A DNA stretch of 64,000 bases from Liquidambar formosana (lineage: Eukaryota; Streptophyta; Magnoliopsida; Saxifragales; Altingiaceae), in assembly GCA_039720395.1 (NCBI GenBank), contig CM077834.1, positions 620,001-684,000 on the forward strand, in the 5' to 3' direction. The first letter of the stretch is position 1, and the number at the start of each line of letters is the position of its first letter. Under the pieces are notes generated by a model, which did no database searches, was not told the DNA's origin, and was given only the letters and a program-made list of their open reading frames with translations. A program made the translations under genes and the position numbers. This document shows, piece by piece, positions 1 through 10,653 of the stretch.

Positions 1-562
1 TGAAAACTTAACATGGTATCAGAGCATGTCGTTCTTGGGCCCGTTTCACTCGTGAGTCCGTCTTTATTGTCCACATGACAGGCCCGTTTCTATCTTGTGA
101 GGCTTGCACATGAGGAGGAGTGTCGGAAATATACCACATCCCACATCGCCCAAACATTGGGTTTCCCAAACAGGTATATGAAACTATATCAAACCCATGA
201 AACTATATCAAACCCAATGTTTGGGCGATGTGGGATGTGGTATATTTCCAACACTCCCCCTCACGTAAGTTTCCAACTTAAAAGCCTAAGCTTATAAGTG
301 GAGGGGCCAAATAGGTATATGAAGCCATGTCAAGATTTATAATCAACCAATGTGGGATGTGATATATTTCCAACACTCCCATTCACGTGCAGGCTTAACA
401 TAGGCCTGTTACATGGGCAACAAATATAGGCTTAATAAGCCCAAGAACGACATGCTCTGATACCATGTTAAGTTTCAAACTTAAAAGCCTAAGCTTATAA
501 GTGGAGGGCCCTAACAGGTATATGAAACTATATCAAATCTAATGTTTAGGCGATGTGGGATG
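1..562. mobile_element. Rearranged cluster of TRIM retrotransposon LTRs
   Basis: A primer binding site (TGGTATCAGAGC, complementary to initiator tRNA-Met) lies at 14-25 on the plus strand, right after an LTR end in CA, and again at 454-465 on the minus strand. Minus-strand reading gives a 5' LTR (562 to 466, first bases lost), an internal region under 90 bp, a purine tract near 376-385, and a 3' LTR (375 to about 266) starting TGTTGGAAATAT. A second purine tract and LTR start follow at 265-251, facing a plus-strand LTR start at 121 (TGTCGGAAATAT) after the purine tract GAGGAGGAG. The LTR is therefore about 112 bp and the internal region only about 80-107 bp, with no coding capacity, which is the TRIM class. 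The cluster abuts HIPP exon sequence at about 563. No clean target-site duplication was found, so it is rearranged, and its left part is cut by the window edge. Confidence 0.7.
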
Positions 563-990
563 CTGTTCTGGCAGAAGGTATGCATGATGCATCAATTTTT
601 TAATTACTGCATTTTGCTTCTTTTAAAACTAGGGTAAGGAAGATATATAATGCTTTGTTTGTTTGAAATAATTAGTAGTCAGTAACCACCAAGTTGGTTG
701 AATTTGAGCTTCATATGATTATGGGACAGGGGTGACCCGGTGGCGATAGAAGGGGCAGATAAGGATCAGGTGGGGTGGTGATCGGAGATGGAGCCGACTC
801 GGCTAGCTTGACCCATTTGCTGAGGAAGAAGCTAGGCAATGCGATCTTAGTAAGTGTGGCAGAAGAGAAAGGCAAAGATGAGCCCAAGAAGGAAGAGAAC
901 GAAAATTGGACATCAAGCTATATTCATTATCCACAGTATGCCATTCGTGAAGTTTATGATCCAAACCCAACTGTTTGCTCCATCATGTGA
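563..990 (+). pseudogene. HIPP copy 1, 5'-truncated and frameshifted
   Basis: This matches the 3' end of exon 2 (GGCAGAAG then GTATGC, 570-577), intron 2 and exon 3 (about 730-990) of the two intact HIPP genes in the window, and ends in the same CSIM prenylation box before the stop at 988-990. Exon 1 and nearly all of exon 2, including the metal-binding CxxC segment, are missing; TRIM sequence stands in their place. In exon 3 the copy is one base short near 731-745 and two bases longer at about 771-777 (GGTGGGGTGGTG against GGTGGTGGTG), so the exon 2 frame runs into a stop. The frame from about 775 onward remains open and similar to its paralogues. It is a dead copy and the oldest-looking of the three. 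Confidence 0.85.
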
Positions 991-2023
991 TAAGTTGGAG
1001 GTTTTGGCGATTTATGAGATCCATATAATATTTGGATTTGTTTTTAATCTGTTGCTACTAGCTAGTAAATTAAGTTACAACGAGTTATGGTTATCTAAAT
1101 TATGACAGCATGATGATCCTAATTCTCTATGTAATATAACAAATTAAATACATATTATTTACACAAAAGCAAAATGGTTATTGTAATACGATTGAAATTT
1201 CTTTCAAATTTTTTCTTCTTCTCGAGCAATTATGACTTAATTTGCTCGATTCTAAATTGTTTGGGACTTAATTATTTATGCCGACCTACGGAAACATGTC
1301 AAATGCAATTACAAGCACAAATGGCCTTTATCTTTATATATGAAATTTCCATCAGCAAACGCTTACTAAAACAATATTAAGTTATTGGTCATCAATATCA
1401 AGCTCCTTGAGCAGTGCTACATTGCTTGCCCTTGTCATTTACCATAATTTGTTTGTCTAATTGACACGTTAGTTGAGCTAATTAATTAAAACTTTCATCA
1501 AAAAAAAAAGAAAAAAGAAAAAAGAAAAAAAAGAACTACTTATAATAAATTGACGCAACAATTGTTACGTTAGTTGGACAAGTAAATTCAGTGACACGCG
1601 TTTAATCCTTCAGGTTACTTGTTTTTTGTTTTTTGTTTTTTTGGTGGTCAAATTGGGTTTCAATCAATACTTTCTATTCTTGGTGTCTTAGGCAGTGGCA
1701 TCGTGGTTTTTCTATGCTTTTGTTTTCTACGTTCTCTATTTTTCCTTATTGTTTGTGTTTCAGATTTTGGAGGGTTGTAAGTTTGTTTTGAAGCTTTGGG
1801 GTGGTGGGCCGTGGGTTGAATTAATGTTTTCTTCACTAAAACTGCTTGAGGTCTTTCCTAGGATGAAATAAATATGAAAGGAAGAAATTTGCAAGGGGAA
1901 TTTCGTAAACCCACGATGTTTGGACCTTTCTTGGCTGTTTACTTAATAAAATTATTTGACTACTCCTCAATGGTATTCATTGATTTAAACATATATATGG
2001 AAGGAAAATGATTGACTTAATCA
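991..2023. other. Intergenic, no gene seen
   Basis: AT-rich sequence with A/G-rich runs at about 1500-1540. Short open frames here have no recognisable similarity or splice structure. Nothing else is supported. Confidence 0.6.
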
Positions 2024-2322
2024 CCCTAGGGAATTTTGAAATGGACCCTTGTGACCATTTTAAAACTGCTAATTAAATCTCAGCCAATCATTCTTTCCAA
2101 CTCGCCCCTTGCTACACGTCCACCCCTAGGGAATTTTGAAATGGACCCTTGTACCATTTTAAAACTGTTAATTAAATCTCAGCCAATCATTCTTTCCAAC
2201 TCGCCCCTTGCTACACGTCCACCCCTAGGGAATTTTGAAATGGACCCTTGTACCATTTTAAAACTGTTAATTAAATCTCAGCCAATCATTCTTTCCAACT
2301 CGCCCCTTACTACAAGTCCACG
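2024..2322. repeat. Tandem repeat, 3 copies of about 100 bp
   Basis: Three head-to-tail copies begin with CCCTAGGGAATTTTGAAATG at 2024, 2124 and about 2223 (periods 100 and 99). They are nearly identical; copy 1 has one extra base (GTGACC against GTACC), and copy 3 differs at its end (TTACTACAAG against TTGCTACACG). A 147-codon frame across the array comes from the repetition and is not a gene. Confidence 0.9.
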
Positions 2323-2844
2323 ACCAAAGAATCTACGTGTAAGGTTCCTTGAAAGGTACCTCTCCCCACTTATCAAATCAACTCGCCTTAACCCTCCATT
2401 TGGTTCATGGTTTTTATCAAAGGAAAAAAAAATTGGAAAGGAAAAAAATGAAAAGAAAAAAAAAATCATATCAAGTTAAAATTATTCTAATTATTTTTTT
2501 CTTCTAATTTTCCATGGCAACAAAAAAAAAAAAAGTATAATTCATTATATTTTATTTTTTTTCCTTGATAAAATCCACAAATCAAATAGAACCTAAATAA
2601 ATCGTCCATATATCTAAACTCAGTTATTTTTTCTCAAAATCGCATCAATCTCAGTTCCAGTGCTTGCACTTTATTTTCCTTTACACATCCTTCAATCTTC
2701 CCTCTTGTCAATTTTGTTGGGGATTGTTGGTCATGGGCTTTTCAAGGGAATAGTATACAATATAGTTGAACATATTTGTTCAAATTCGCTTGCTTAACTG
2801 ACATGATAGTTAAGTCAATCAATTAAAAGATTCATTAAAAATAA

Positions 2845-3256
2845 GGGTTAGGCTATTGCCACCACATAAAATATTCAAAGCCCCCCACTTAATTTATATA
2901 TTTTAAGTTTTATGAAAAATATAAAAAAAAAAAATATGAAAACTAATCACGTAGTCTACTAGAAAACATCATTCCAGAAAACTTTATAGAAGAATTTGTT
3001 TCCAAAATTTGTCATTTAAGTACACTTTTTGGCCATTTTTCATGAAAAATGAAATAAAGATTGTAAATGGCCAAAAAGTTTGCTTAAATGATAGATTTTG
3101 GAAAAACTTCCTTCTACAAAGTTGTTCAGAACGATGTTTTCTAATGAACAATGTGATTAGTTTTCGTAAGAAGCTTTTATATTTTTTATAAAATCTTAAA
3201 AAATGCAAACTAATGGAGGGTTTAGAGTACTTTATGTGGTGGCAATAACCCCTTTC
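2845..3256. mobile_element. Hairpin MITE, Mutator-like, 412 bp
   Basis: The ends are inverted copies (GGCTATTGCCACCACATAAA at the left, its complement at about 3227-3250), and similarity continues inward so that almost the whole element folds on itself. Both sides carry the 9 bp duplication TAAAAATAA (2836-2844 and 3257-3265), the length expected of Mutator-like transposition. No transposase is encoded. The open frames on both strands here are products of the palindrome. Confidence 0.8.
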
Positions 3257-3797
3257 TAAAAATAATTATTTATAATGAGCAAACGTGATTGACACGTTTT
3301 ATAAATTTGAACAAAATTTCAACAAGACTCGCTTGGTTTGCATTCATTCTCTTTCCCATAGTTGGCAAAATTCATTTTTGCTGGGAATTTTACTTGGAGA
3401 CTTCTCCTTGCCGAAAATCAATAATTTAATAACAAAGGTAAATGGTACTTAGGAACATGACCGAGAACGAGACTAAAGACCCTACGGGGTCTTCTGTCTG
3501 CATGTAAGGTTCCTTGAAAGGCACCTTACCTTGCCTGTAATGTATCTTCTTGGAAGTGCGAGCCTGTAAATTAACCTTGTTTGTTTACAAATCTTTAATG
3601 AGTGGTCCAAATCAAATGAATGGTCCTGTCGGACTAGTCCAAGCAAAAGAGCGATACTAGTCGCTGGTATACTTCATTGCTTTATCAAGATGCCACACAT
3701 TTTGGTTTGAATGATGAGGAAAATGCAATCGCACCATCGACGGCTTCCAAGAGGACGAGGACCCCTCCACTGATAAGAGGTACATGGGTCCCAAATC
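3257..3797. other. Intergenic, with a short dispersed repeat
   Basis: No gene seen. A stretch near 3488-3535 (CTGCATGTAAGGTTCCTTGA) recurs near 2335 and, inverted, near 20175-20225. It is a low-copy repeat of unknown nature. Confidence 0.5.
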
Positions 3798-4106
3798 AAA
3801 TAAGTGAGGATGAAAAATAAGATTTTCATAAAAATTGATTATGCTGTTTATTAGAAAATATCATTTTGAATAATTTTTTTTAAGAAAGTTTTTCAAAATC
3901 TATCGTTTAAGTGAACATTTTAGTCATTTGGAAAGCGAAAAATATAAATGGCAAAAAAATCTATTTAAACTATTTTGAAAAAACCTTTCTTTTAAAAATT
4001 GTTCAAAATGATGTTTTTTAATAGAATATGCGATCACTTTTTATGAAAACCTTTTATATTTTTTATAAGATTTTAAACTATAAAATAAGTGAGGATGAAA
4101 AATAAG
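3798..4106. mobile_element. Relic of the hairpin MITE family between 24 bp direct repeats
   Basis: The interior (about 3822-4080) is homologous to the hairpin MITEs at 2845 and 4187 (AGAAAATATCATTTTGAA and its inverted partner), but the outer ends starting GGCTATTGC are absent. The element sits between two identical 24 bp direct repeats at 3798-3821 and 4083-4106, far longer than the 9 bp target duplications of its relatives. Confidence 0.65.
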
Positions 4107-4186
4107 TAGTTGGGTGCCAACAGACACCTCCAAATACTGGTCTTGATCATTGTCGATCAACTCAAGGCCGGTTTAAAATATGGGAA

Positions 4187-4582
4187 GGGAACGGCTATTG
4201 CAACCCCCCATTCTTATAAGCCCACCCTTTTCCTTTTGGTTTTTAAGATTCCATGAAAAATATAAAAGGTTTTTTTAAAAACCGATTGCTTGGTCCACTA
4301 GAAAACATCATTTTGAACAACTTTGCAAAAGAAAGTTTTTCCAAAATCTATTGTTTAGGTAGACTTTTTAGCAAAAAATGAAATAAATGTTATAAATGAC
4401 TAAAAGTATATTTATAAGATAGATCTAGGAAAAATTTTCTTCTACAAAGTTGTTCAAAATGATGTTTTCTAGTGGACAAGATGGCCGGTTTTCATAAAAA
4501 CTTTTAATATTTTGTATAAAACCTTAAAAACCTAAAAGATGGGGTGGGGTAATAAGAATGGGGGGTTGCAATAGCCGTTCCC
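4187..4582. mobile_element. Hairpin MITE, Mutator-like, 396 bp
   Basis: Near-perfect terminal inverted repeats start GGGAACGGCTATTGCAACCC at 4187 and end in the complement at 4582. Both flanks carry the 9 bp duplication ATATGGGAA (4178-4186 and 4583-4591). The interior is the same long hairpin as at 2845-3256. Non-coding, non-autonomous. Confidence 0.88.
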
Positions 4583-4849
4583 ATATGGGAATGTCTAATC
4601 TCACCCTTGGCCTCCAAATCAATAATGGGTAATGGGTATCTGGATCCTTCAAGCCCAGTTGACTAATACTTAGTAGGGGGCTCAACACAAACCTAGCCCA
4701 TGTAAGCCCACTTTTAGATTTACTCTCATTCCAATTATGCCAAGGCCCAAGGAGCCAGAGGGACTTCGAAGTTCAAACCTCCAATTCAGGCACTCAGCTA
4801 GACAGCTATGGATCTATGGCTTATGGTCGTATGAAAAGATAATCCATAT

Positions 4850-4973
4850 GATCTTCTGTGTATCCTCTCTTCTTTCAAAAGCCTAAACCTAGAATTGCCT
4901 TCTGCCGATTTGTTGAATAGAGGCTTATCTCTGCTTCAGTTTTGTGAGTTTTGAGCTTGGTTCGAAGTTGAAG
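4850..4973 (+). other. Possible 5' noncoding exon of the bL28 gene
   Basis: A pyrimidine-rich stretch ends in a good donor (GTTGAAG then GTAAGT, junction 4973/4974) followed by T-rich, intron-like sequence. It could be a leader exon spliced to sequence just before the ATG at 6041, as is common in plant ribosomal protein genes. This is inference from the donor and base composition only. Confidence 0.3.
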
Positions 4974-6002
4974 GTAAGTTTTATTCGTTCTTCGTATTGT
5001 TTCATTTGGAAATTTTATTTTATTTTTGCTTTCTTTCAGTTGCTTCTGTTGCAAATTTGTTGAATTAATGCTTTATATTTATGTTTTTTCAATGTTTATT
5101 TTTTAGTTTGTTTGAATGTCAGCTTTTCTTTCTGATGCAAGTAAGATGTTTGATGAAATGCTTAGATGACACTTTATGTGAAAAAACATACACAATGAAA
5201 AAGGTTTCCAGTTAATGTACGGTGGGTTATAGACTTATAGTGTTTCAAAATCAGCAGAAATATATATTTAACGAGGATATTAAAGTTTGGGCTTAGTGGG
5301 TAGGCGATAATTCTAGTTAAAAGAAGTCAAAAGGTTCTCTTAAAACCCAAAGCAAAACCACAAGTCCTTATACAAAAAATAAAATAACTTTTGACTTCAT
5401 ATGTACAATTGCTGACATTTCATTTTAAAGGGGTAGATTGGATTAATATCTAAAATAACTACATATAGTTCATGAGACAAATTGGACCTATGTAAAGTTG
5501 AGGTAGGATATGATAAAATATGATACAAAGAAAACTATTTCGCATAAGTCTCCAACTCTCCGTATGTTAAGTTGCCCAGCTCTTAAAGAAACCATAAACA
5601 GAACAGTGAACAAATAACTAACCAGCTTATTATCAAAAAAAACAAATAACTAACCAGCTAAAAGATGGCATCTCAATCACCAAATGAAGGTGGCCTGGAC
5701 TTTGAATTCTATGTATTTTTGCCACAAACTGTCATATATTAAATGTAAAAATTATCACAAGTTAAGCTTCATGGTGGCTGGTCCTCATTTAAACAAACAG
5801 AATCCTAAGAAAACCATTTTCCTGTCTAAAATCTCCAGGCCATTGGCTATTTTTGCTTCCAAAGCTGGACTCAACTATATTCGCTTCTGAGTTAACTCAG
5901 CATTCAAATAGTGTTATTGTGCTTTGATACATATCCTAACTCGCTCTGTCTAATCCCAATCTGTCATTATCTCTCACTTTGTGTAGTTGTAGATGGTGGC
6001 AT

Positions 6003-6010
6003 AACCCTAG
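6003..6010 (+). promoter_or_regulatory. Telo-box-like element
   Basis: AACCCTAG lies 31 bp before the ATG of the ribosomal protein gene. AAACCCTA-type telo boxes are typical of plant translation-related promoters and leaders. It is one base short of the full motif. Confidence 0.4.
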
Positions 6011-6040
6011 AGACAGGGAGGTTTAGAGAGAGACATAGAG

Positions 6041-6248
6041 ATGGCGTTTAGGTCGAGGGAGATGATGAAGAAGATAATGAGGAAGGTGGGGGAGAACAAC
6101 TTGGCACCAGGAGTGAAGGAATCACTAAAGAAATGCGTACCTGATAGCAAAGTTGTGATGGGCAGAGCCAAGCGTGGCATCTACGCTGGTCGCCACATCC
6201 AATTCGGCAATCGTGTTAGTGAAGATGGTGGCAACAAGTCAGTACCTT

Positions 6249-6279
<31 letters not shown>

Positions 6280-6283
6280 TTTC

Positions 6284-6319
<36 letters not shown>

Positions 6320-7436
6320 TGTGCATTTATATACATATATTGAACTGGCGGTTGATATTTGGTTGAAATTTGTGGGTTTTTAATTTTGTGCCTGTTGGTC
6401 AATGTATTAAAAAGAAAGATTGTATCAGTGTGAAATTTTTTATGCTAGATGTGTATATTTGTTTACATATGTTGGTTACCTTTACAATCCATAGCTTTGT
6501 TATGTTACTTCCACTTTGTTTGAAATGGTTCTATTTGGGAAAATTTTAGGAATGATGCAAATGGTTTGGATTGGAATTTTATTAATTTATTTCCTAGTCT
6601 TATACGCCCTTGACATCAATGAACTTTGTTCCATTCTCTAGCTTTATCAGTGAGATACTCAATTCCAAATATTTTGAAGATCTTAGATATTGGGCGCTTG
6701 AATCAAATGACTTTTCTTGTGAATCTTACTTGCAATCCTTGATTAAAGATTCCAATAACTCTCATCTTCCCAAATGATATGGAATTCTAGGATCCATCCT
6801 AAGTTCAAAGTGTTTGCCTATAAGTGGCTCACTGCCCATGAGGTAAATAATTGCAGACTGGAGTCTTTTCCTTGATCAATTGTTACTTTTTAGAGTTTTG
6901 TTATCATCCATCAACTGATACAGAAAGATGAGTACAACATTCTCAAGAGCTTTTTGTGTAATGGTGGTTATAGGACACGGAGGACTTGGAAGCCTAATGT
7001 ACAGGAGAAACGGCTCTTCAGTTACATCCTTGACCGCCACATTCGCGTCAAGGTAACCACCCATGCCCTCCGTTGCATAGACAAGGCTGGTGGGATCGAT
7101 GAGTATTTGCTGAAGACACCCTACCACAAGATGGACACAGAAATGGGCCTTTTCTGGAAGTCCAAGATTGAGAAGATGTATGAAGAGCTCGGGGAGATGG
7201 AGGTTGTTTTCTTCTCACCTGAGGACGAGGCCAAGTTTGAACAGGGTTTCAAAGAACTGAAGCTAGCTGAGAGGGATGCTCGTAGGGAAGCAAGAAGACA
7301 GATGTATGGTTGGTCAGGCAAACAAAAGCAGCTTGATGAAGGAGCAGAGGCCCAAGTAACTGATGAGGAAGCTGCAAGGATTGGGCAAGGAAGCTCACAT
7401 GTTGATGTACCTGAGCAGTTGCTTGCTAACTCTTGA
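6041..7436 (+). CDS. Mitochondrial large-subunit ribosomal protein, bL28 family
   Basis: Two exons: 6041-6237 and 6974-7436, 219 aa. The exon 1 donor is AACAA/GTCAGT and the acceptor TTATAG/GACACG; joining restores a lysine codon and the family string GGNKTRRTWKPN. The protein carries the bL28 core (GRAKRGIYAG...FGN near residues 40-60, then WKPN, the RLFSYILDRHIRVKVTTHALR strand and KAGGIDEYLL) and a long charged, Arg/Glu-rich C-terminal extension (about residues 130-190), as in plant proteins annotated as mitochondrial L28 / 54S L24. It should sit in the mitoribosomal large subunit and bind rRNA; no obvious presequence was checked. Length fits the family. The intron holds CT and GT microsatellites. 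Family assignment is strong; mitochondrial location is by family. Confidence 0.88.
6249..6316. repeat. CT and GT microsatellites in the bL28 intron
   Basis: A (CT)n run at about 6250-6276 is followed by a (GT)n run at about 6288-6316, both within 80 bp of the 5' splice site. They are probably length-polymorphic. Confidence 0.9.
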
Positions 7437-8850
7437 GTCGGGGCCTTGTCACCCAGCTTGGGATCTTGTTGACATTCTTGGCAAGTCATTACCCGATTTT
7501 GTAGTTGTGTTTCTGCTTGTTTATTTTTTGTATCAATCTTAGCACTTCGTGGCTCGGATAGCCAGAAAGTTTTTAGCTTCTCTCACACTAGTTTTCCTGA
7601 AACATTTTCTTGGTTATTCATTCAGTTTGGCATTGAATAAGCCACTGTATCGTCTTAAATCTGGGCTACAGAGTTTCCCTTTGGTCTGTCATTGTGTAGT
7701 CAAAGCCTCAAAGGTCCAAATGAACTCATTTTGGGACCGAGAAAAAAAAAACAAACAAACAAAGAGAGGGAGAAAGGAAAAAGAGGGGGGGGGGGGGGGG
7801 AAATTTTGAGGAACGTATCAAATCACATTAAAATCCCAGTTCTAATGTCTAGTTGCATTATATTCCTTTTATATCGTGGTGATGGTGCATCATTCAAATT
7901 TCTATCACTTAAATTTTCTAGTAGATTCTTGTACTCATGGATGTATAACATCAATGAGACCTTTAACCTATTCTGATCACATACCTTTATGGCATAATGG
8001 AAGTAGTAAAAGAAGAGCACCATCTTCTTGTAAAATAAGAACAAAGAAAATAGAATAAACTCTCATTCAATTTTACTGATCAAAATTGAATTCTTGCCCG
8101 TAGGCTACAAACCTATTTATAAAAAATTAATACTTAAACTCTAAGTAAACTAGGAAAAGAAATTCTACTAAACTTAGGAAAGCAATAAAATAGGAAAAAA
8201 ATAAACAAATTAAACAAAATAAGAAAATTAAACAAATTAAGCAAATCTAGTTATGGACATAACTAGATTTGGCCTCTGTGAATTTTTTTTGAATTTTGCT
8301 TTCATGTGTGACTTTATTTTCTAAATCTAACTAGGTTTGCCTAGTATTTGTGAAGACTCTTAATGATTAGTAATGGCCAATGGCGGAGGCGACAAGTCGA
8401 GGTAACTTATCCTATATCACTTTACCCAACCTTCTTTTGTTACTAGGCTAGTCCTTTACCTAACCGTCCTTATTCCTTAAGCCAACCAAAATGGCTTGAG
8501 GCAAACCATTTCAACCTCAATACAGAATCGGGTTCACTACGTTCTAAGGGGCGTTGCATGGGCTCAATCAGTCCTGGTTGGGTATGTTGTTAATTTCCTT
8601 AATCGGATTAATAAATTAAACACAATTATAGTATTATCATTAATGAGAATAATAAACAAATAATAATAATAAGGAAAACAGTTTTTTTTGTTTTTTGGTA
8701 AGTAAATAAATAAATAAATCAATCAATCAATAAAAATAGTATATTCCCCTTTTCTTCCCGCGGAACCTAGTTATTAAGGGAAAAGTGGCAGCTGCATTAT
8801 GGTTCATGCCTTGGGGCTTACGGAGGATGGCAAAGCCGTAAATACGAGTC
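7437..8850. other. bL28 3' region and GARP-like gene upstream region
   Basis: The 3' untranslated region of the bL28 gene comes first, then AT-rich sequence with an A-rich run and a run of 16 G at 7785-7800. No convincing coding frame was found; the short open frames have no recognisable motif. Confidence 0.5.
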
Positions 8851-8857
8851 TATATAA
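8851..8857 (+). promoter_or_regulatory. TATA box of the GARP-like gene
   Basis: TATATAA lies 143 bp upstream of the chosen ATG at 8994, a fitting position for a leader of about 110 nt. Confidence 0.5.
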
Positions 8858-8993
8858 CCAGGGCACAGAGGGAAGCGAGCCCTTTATTTGGCTAGGTTTA
8901 GCCCCTAGGGTTACAAAAGCAATAAATATCGCCCTATTCTTTGGGGTTCTGTCTTAGTTCTTTGAGATTTCCGTGAAGGGAAAAAAAAAAAGC

Positions 8994-9761
8994 ATGGAAC
9001 CATTGTTGGGAAGCAGCGGAGCACTAGGACTAGGGGAGTTCCGGTTCGATTTGAACGTAGCTCCACCGGAATCACCATATTTTCAGGATCACAACTCCGT
9101 TGCACCACCACCACCGGCATCACTATATTTTCCAGCCCACCACTCTGTTGCACCTCCACCACCGGAATCACCCTATTTTGAGAGTCACAATTCTGTTGCC
9201 CCTCCACCACCGGACTCACCATATTTTGAGGGCCACAACTCCGTTGCACCACCACCGCAATTTCCATATTGTCGAGGTCACTACTCTATTGCACCACCGG
9301 CATCACAATACTTTAGGGCTCACAACTCTGTCGCATCTCCCTTTGTTGGGAATATTGGTTGTGGACACGGACCCTATAGGAGGCTTCAAACACGTTATGC
9401 ACCTTATACCCGTCCTTCGACTGGACATGGACAGCGACAGGGTGCAACCACATCGAGACAAGACGGTTCGCTGTGGACGTTGGATCGCCATATTCGATTT
9501 GCAAAAGCGGTTGAAGACTTGGGTGGTATTGATTGGGCAACACCCGTGACAATCTCCGAGCAGATGAACGACGAGCATCTCACCTTACCGAGTATTGCCC
9601 GTCACTTTGAAGGCTTTAGGCGACTGCTTGATCAGCCAACTGCCACTGTTGTGTCATTGCAACCAATGATGCCTTTCTCTTCGGTGCCGGTGGAGATAAT
9701 TCCTCTGCACAGTACTCTTCAGACTCTTTCTTTTAACTTAGGCCAATTAAGGATGGTATAG
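8994..9761 (+). CDS. GARP-like (B-motif) protein with EAR motif and Pro-rich repeats
   Basis: Single-exon frame of 255 aa from the first ATG; the frame extends seven codons upstream without another ATG. Residues 19-24 read DLNVAP, matching the DLNxxP form of the EAR repression motif. Residues about 23-114 are six copies of a 16-residue unit of the type VAPPPPxSPYFxxHNS, the last two degenerate. Residues 160-212 resemble the GARP/type-B response-regulator DNA-binding domain: LWTxxxHxRFxxAVExLGG, then ATPxxIxxxMN, then LTxxxIxRHFxxFRR. The recognition helix normally reads SHLQKYR; here it is ARHFEGFR, so DNA binding may be altered or lost. No receiver domain is present. I infer a small nuclear repressor-type protein, or a derivative of a larger GARP gene. 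AATAAA at 9782-9787 could serve for polyadenylation. Expression is unproven. Confidence 0.6.
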   Translation: MEPLLGSSGALGLGEFRFDLNVAPPESPYFQDHNSVAPPPPASLYFPAHHSVAPPPPESPYFESHNSVAPPPPDSPYFEGHNSVAPPPQFPYCRGHYSIAPPASQYFRAHNSVASPFVGNIGCGHGPYRRLQTRYAPYTRPSTGHGQRQGATTSRQDGSLWTLDRHIRFAKAVEDLGGIDWATPVTISEQMNDEHLTLPSIARHFEGFRRLLDQPTATVVSLQPMMPFSSVPVEIIPLHSTLQTLSFNLGQLRMV

Positions 9762-10653
9762 TTTAGATTTTATTAATGTTGAATAAAAACTTATTGCTCA
9801 TTTATTACTCCGTATTAGTTTTTTTCCCTGTGAACAGCATTTATTACTCTGCTATAAAAAAAGAAGTTATTCGATTTTACTTGTGTCGAGTTAGCAGGAT
9901 TTTTAATATGAAATAACCATGTTTATTTTCTCAATTTCTTCTTCTTATTATTGATACCAATATCAATTCTAGTGATAATCAATTTTTTTGATGACGAGGA
10001 AACCCTTTGATTATATCAAACATCGAATTGAATTCGTATGAAAGCACCACAAAAGATTGTTTGTTTGGTGGCCAATGCCTGTCCTCTCTGCACTCTTACA
10101 CCAACATCACTGTATCACCGGAAAACAAAATTTATTTGGCAAGTTGAACCAGCAAGGTTGGTCTGATAGATGGCAGGCAGTATCACAGTATCTCAAGATG
10201 AATTACAATGCTGCCATACACATGAAATAAAAACAGAAATTTTCCTATAAAGATGAAGAATGCAAAGGGTAGATACCAAATGAGATTTTAAGTATTTATA
10301 TTTGTTGGCAGGTATATATGCAGATTAATTAGCAGGGTACTTCTCATGGTGCCCTTTTTTCTCCAAACATCATCCCTGTTTCCTTTAGGGGCTGAAAGGG
10401 GGACTGGGTCCATAATCTATCATCGCAAGACACATACTTACAGAATCCATTCTCTCACTTCTTATTGTTCCCCTTTTTCCTCGAAACATGACATTTTCCA
10501 TGTTCCCTAATTTTTTTGGGGTTAAGCCATGATATGGAGCAATCTCTATTGGCCTTTTGTCTCTTGATTTTGAGGGATCATCCCTTAGATTCTGAATATG
10601 TGTAACATCCATCTATCAGTTCGTCATTCAAAGCCATAATTTTGATATGGATT
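9762..10653. other. Intergenic, no gene seen
   Basis: AT-rich sequence downstream of the GARP-like gene. The 75-codon minus-strand frame at 10385-10612 has no recognisable family features. Confidence 0.55.

Noticed and set aside
2036..2479. 147-codon open frame
   Set aside because: It is the 100 bp tandem repeat read through three times; the repeating peptide has no family and no codon-like conservation.
7121..7489. Minus-strand 122-codon frame opposite the bL28 gene
   Set aside because: It lies antisense to the real exon 2 and has no motif of its own.
9100..9549. His-rich 149-codon frame
   Set aside because: It is another frame of the Pro-rich repeat of the GARP-like gene.
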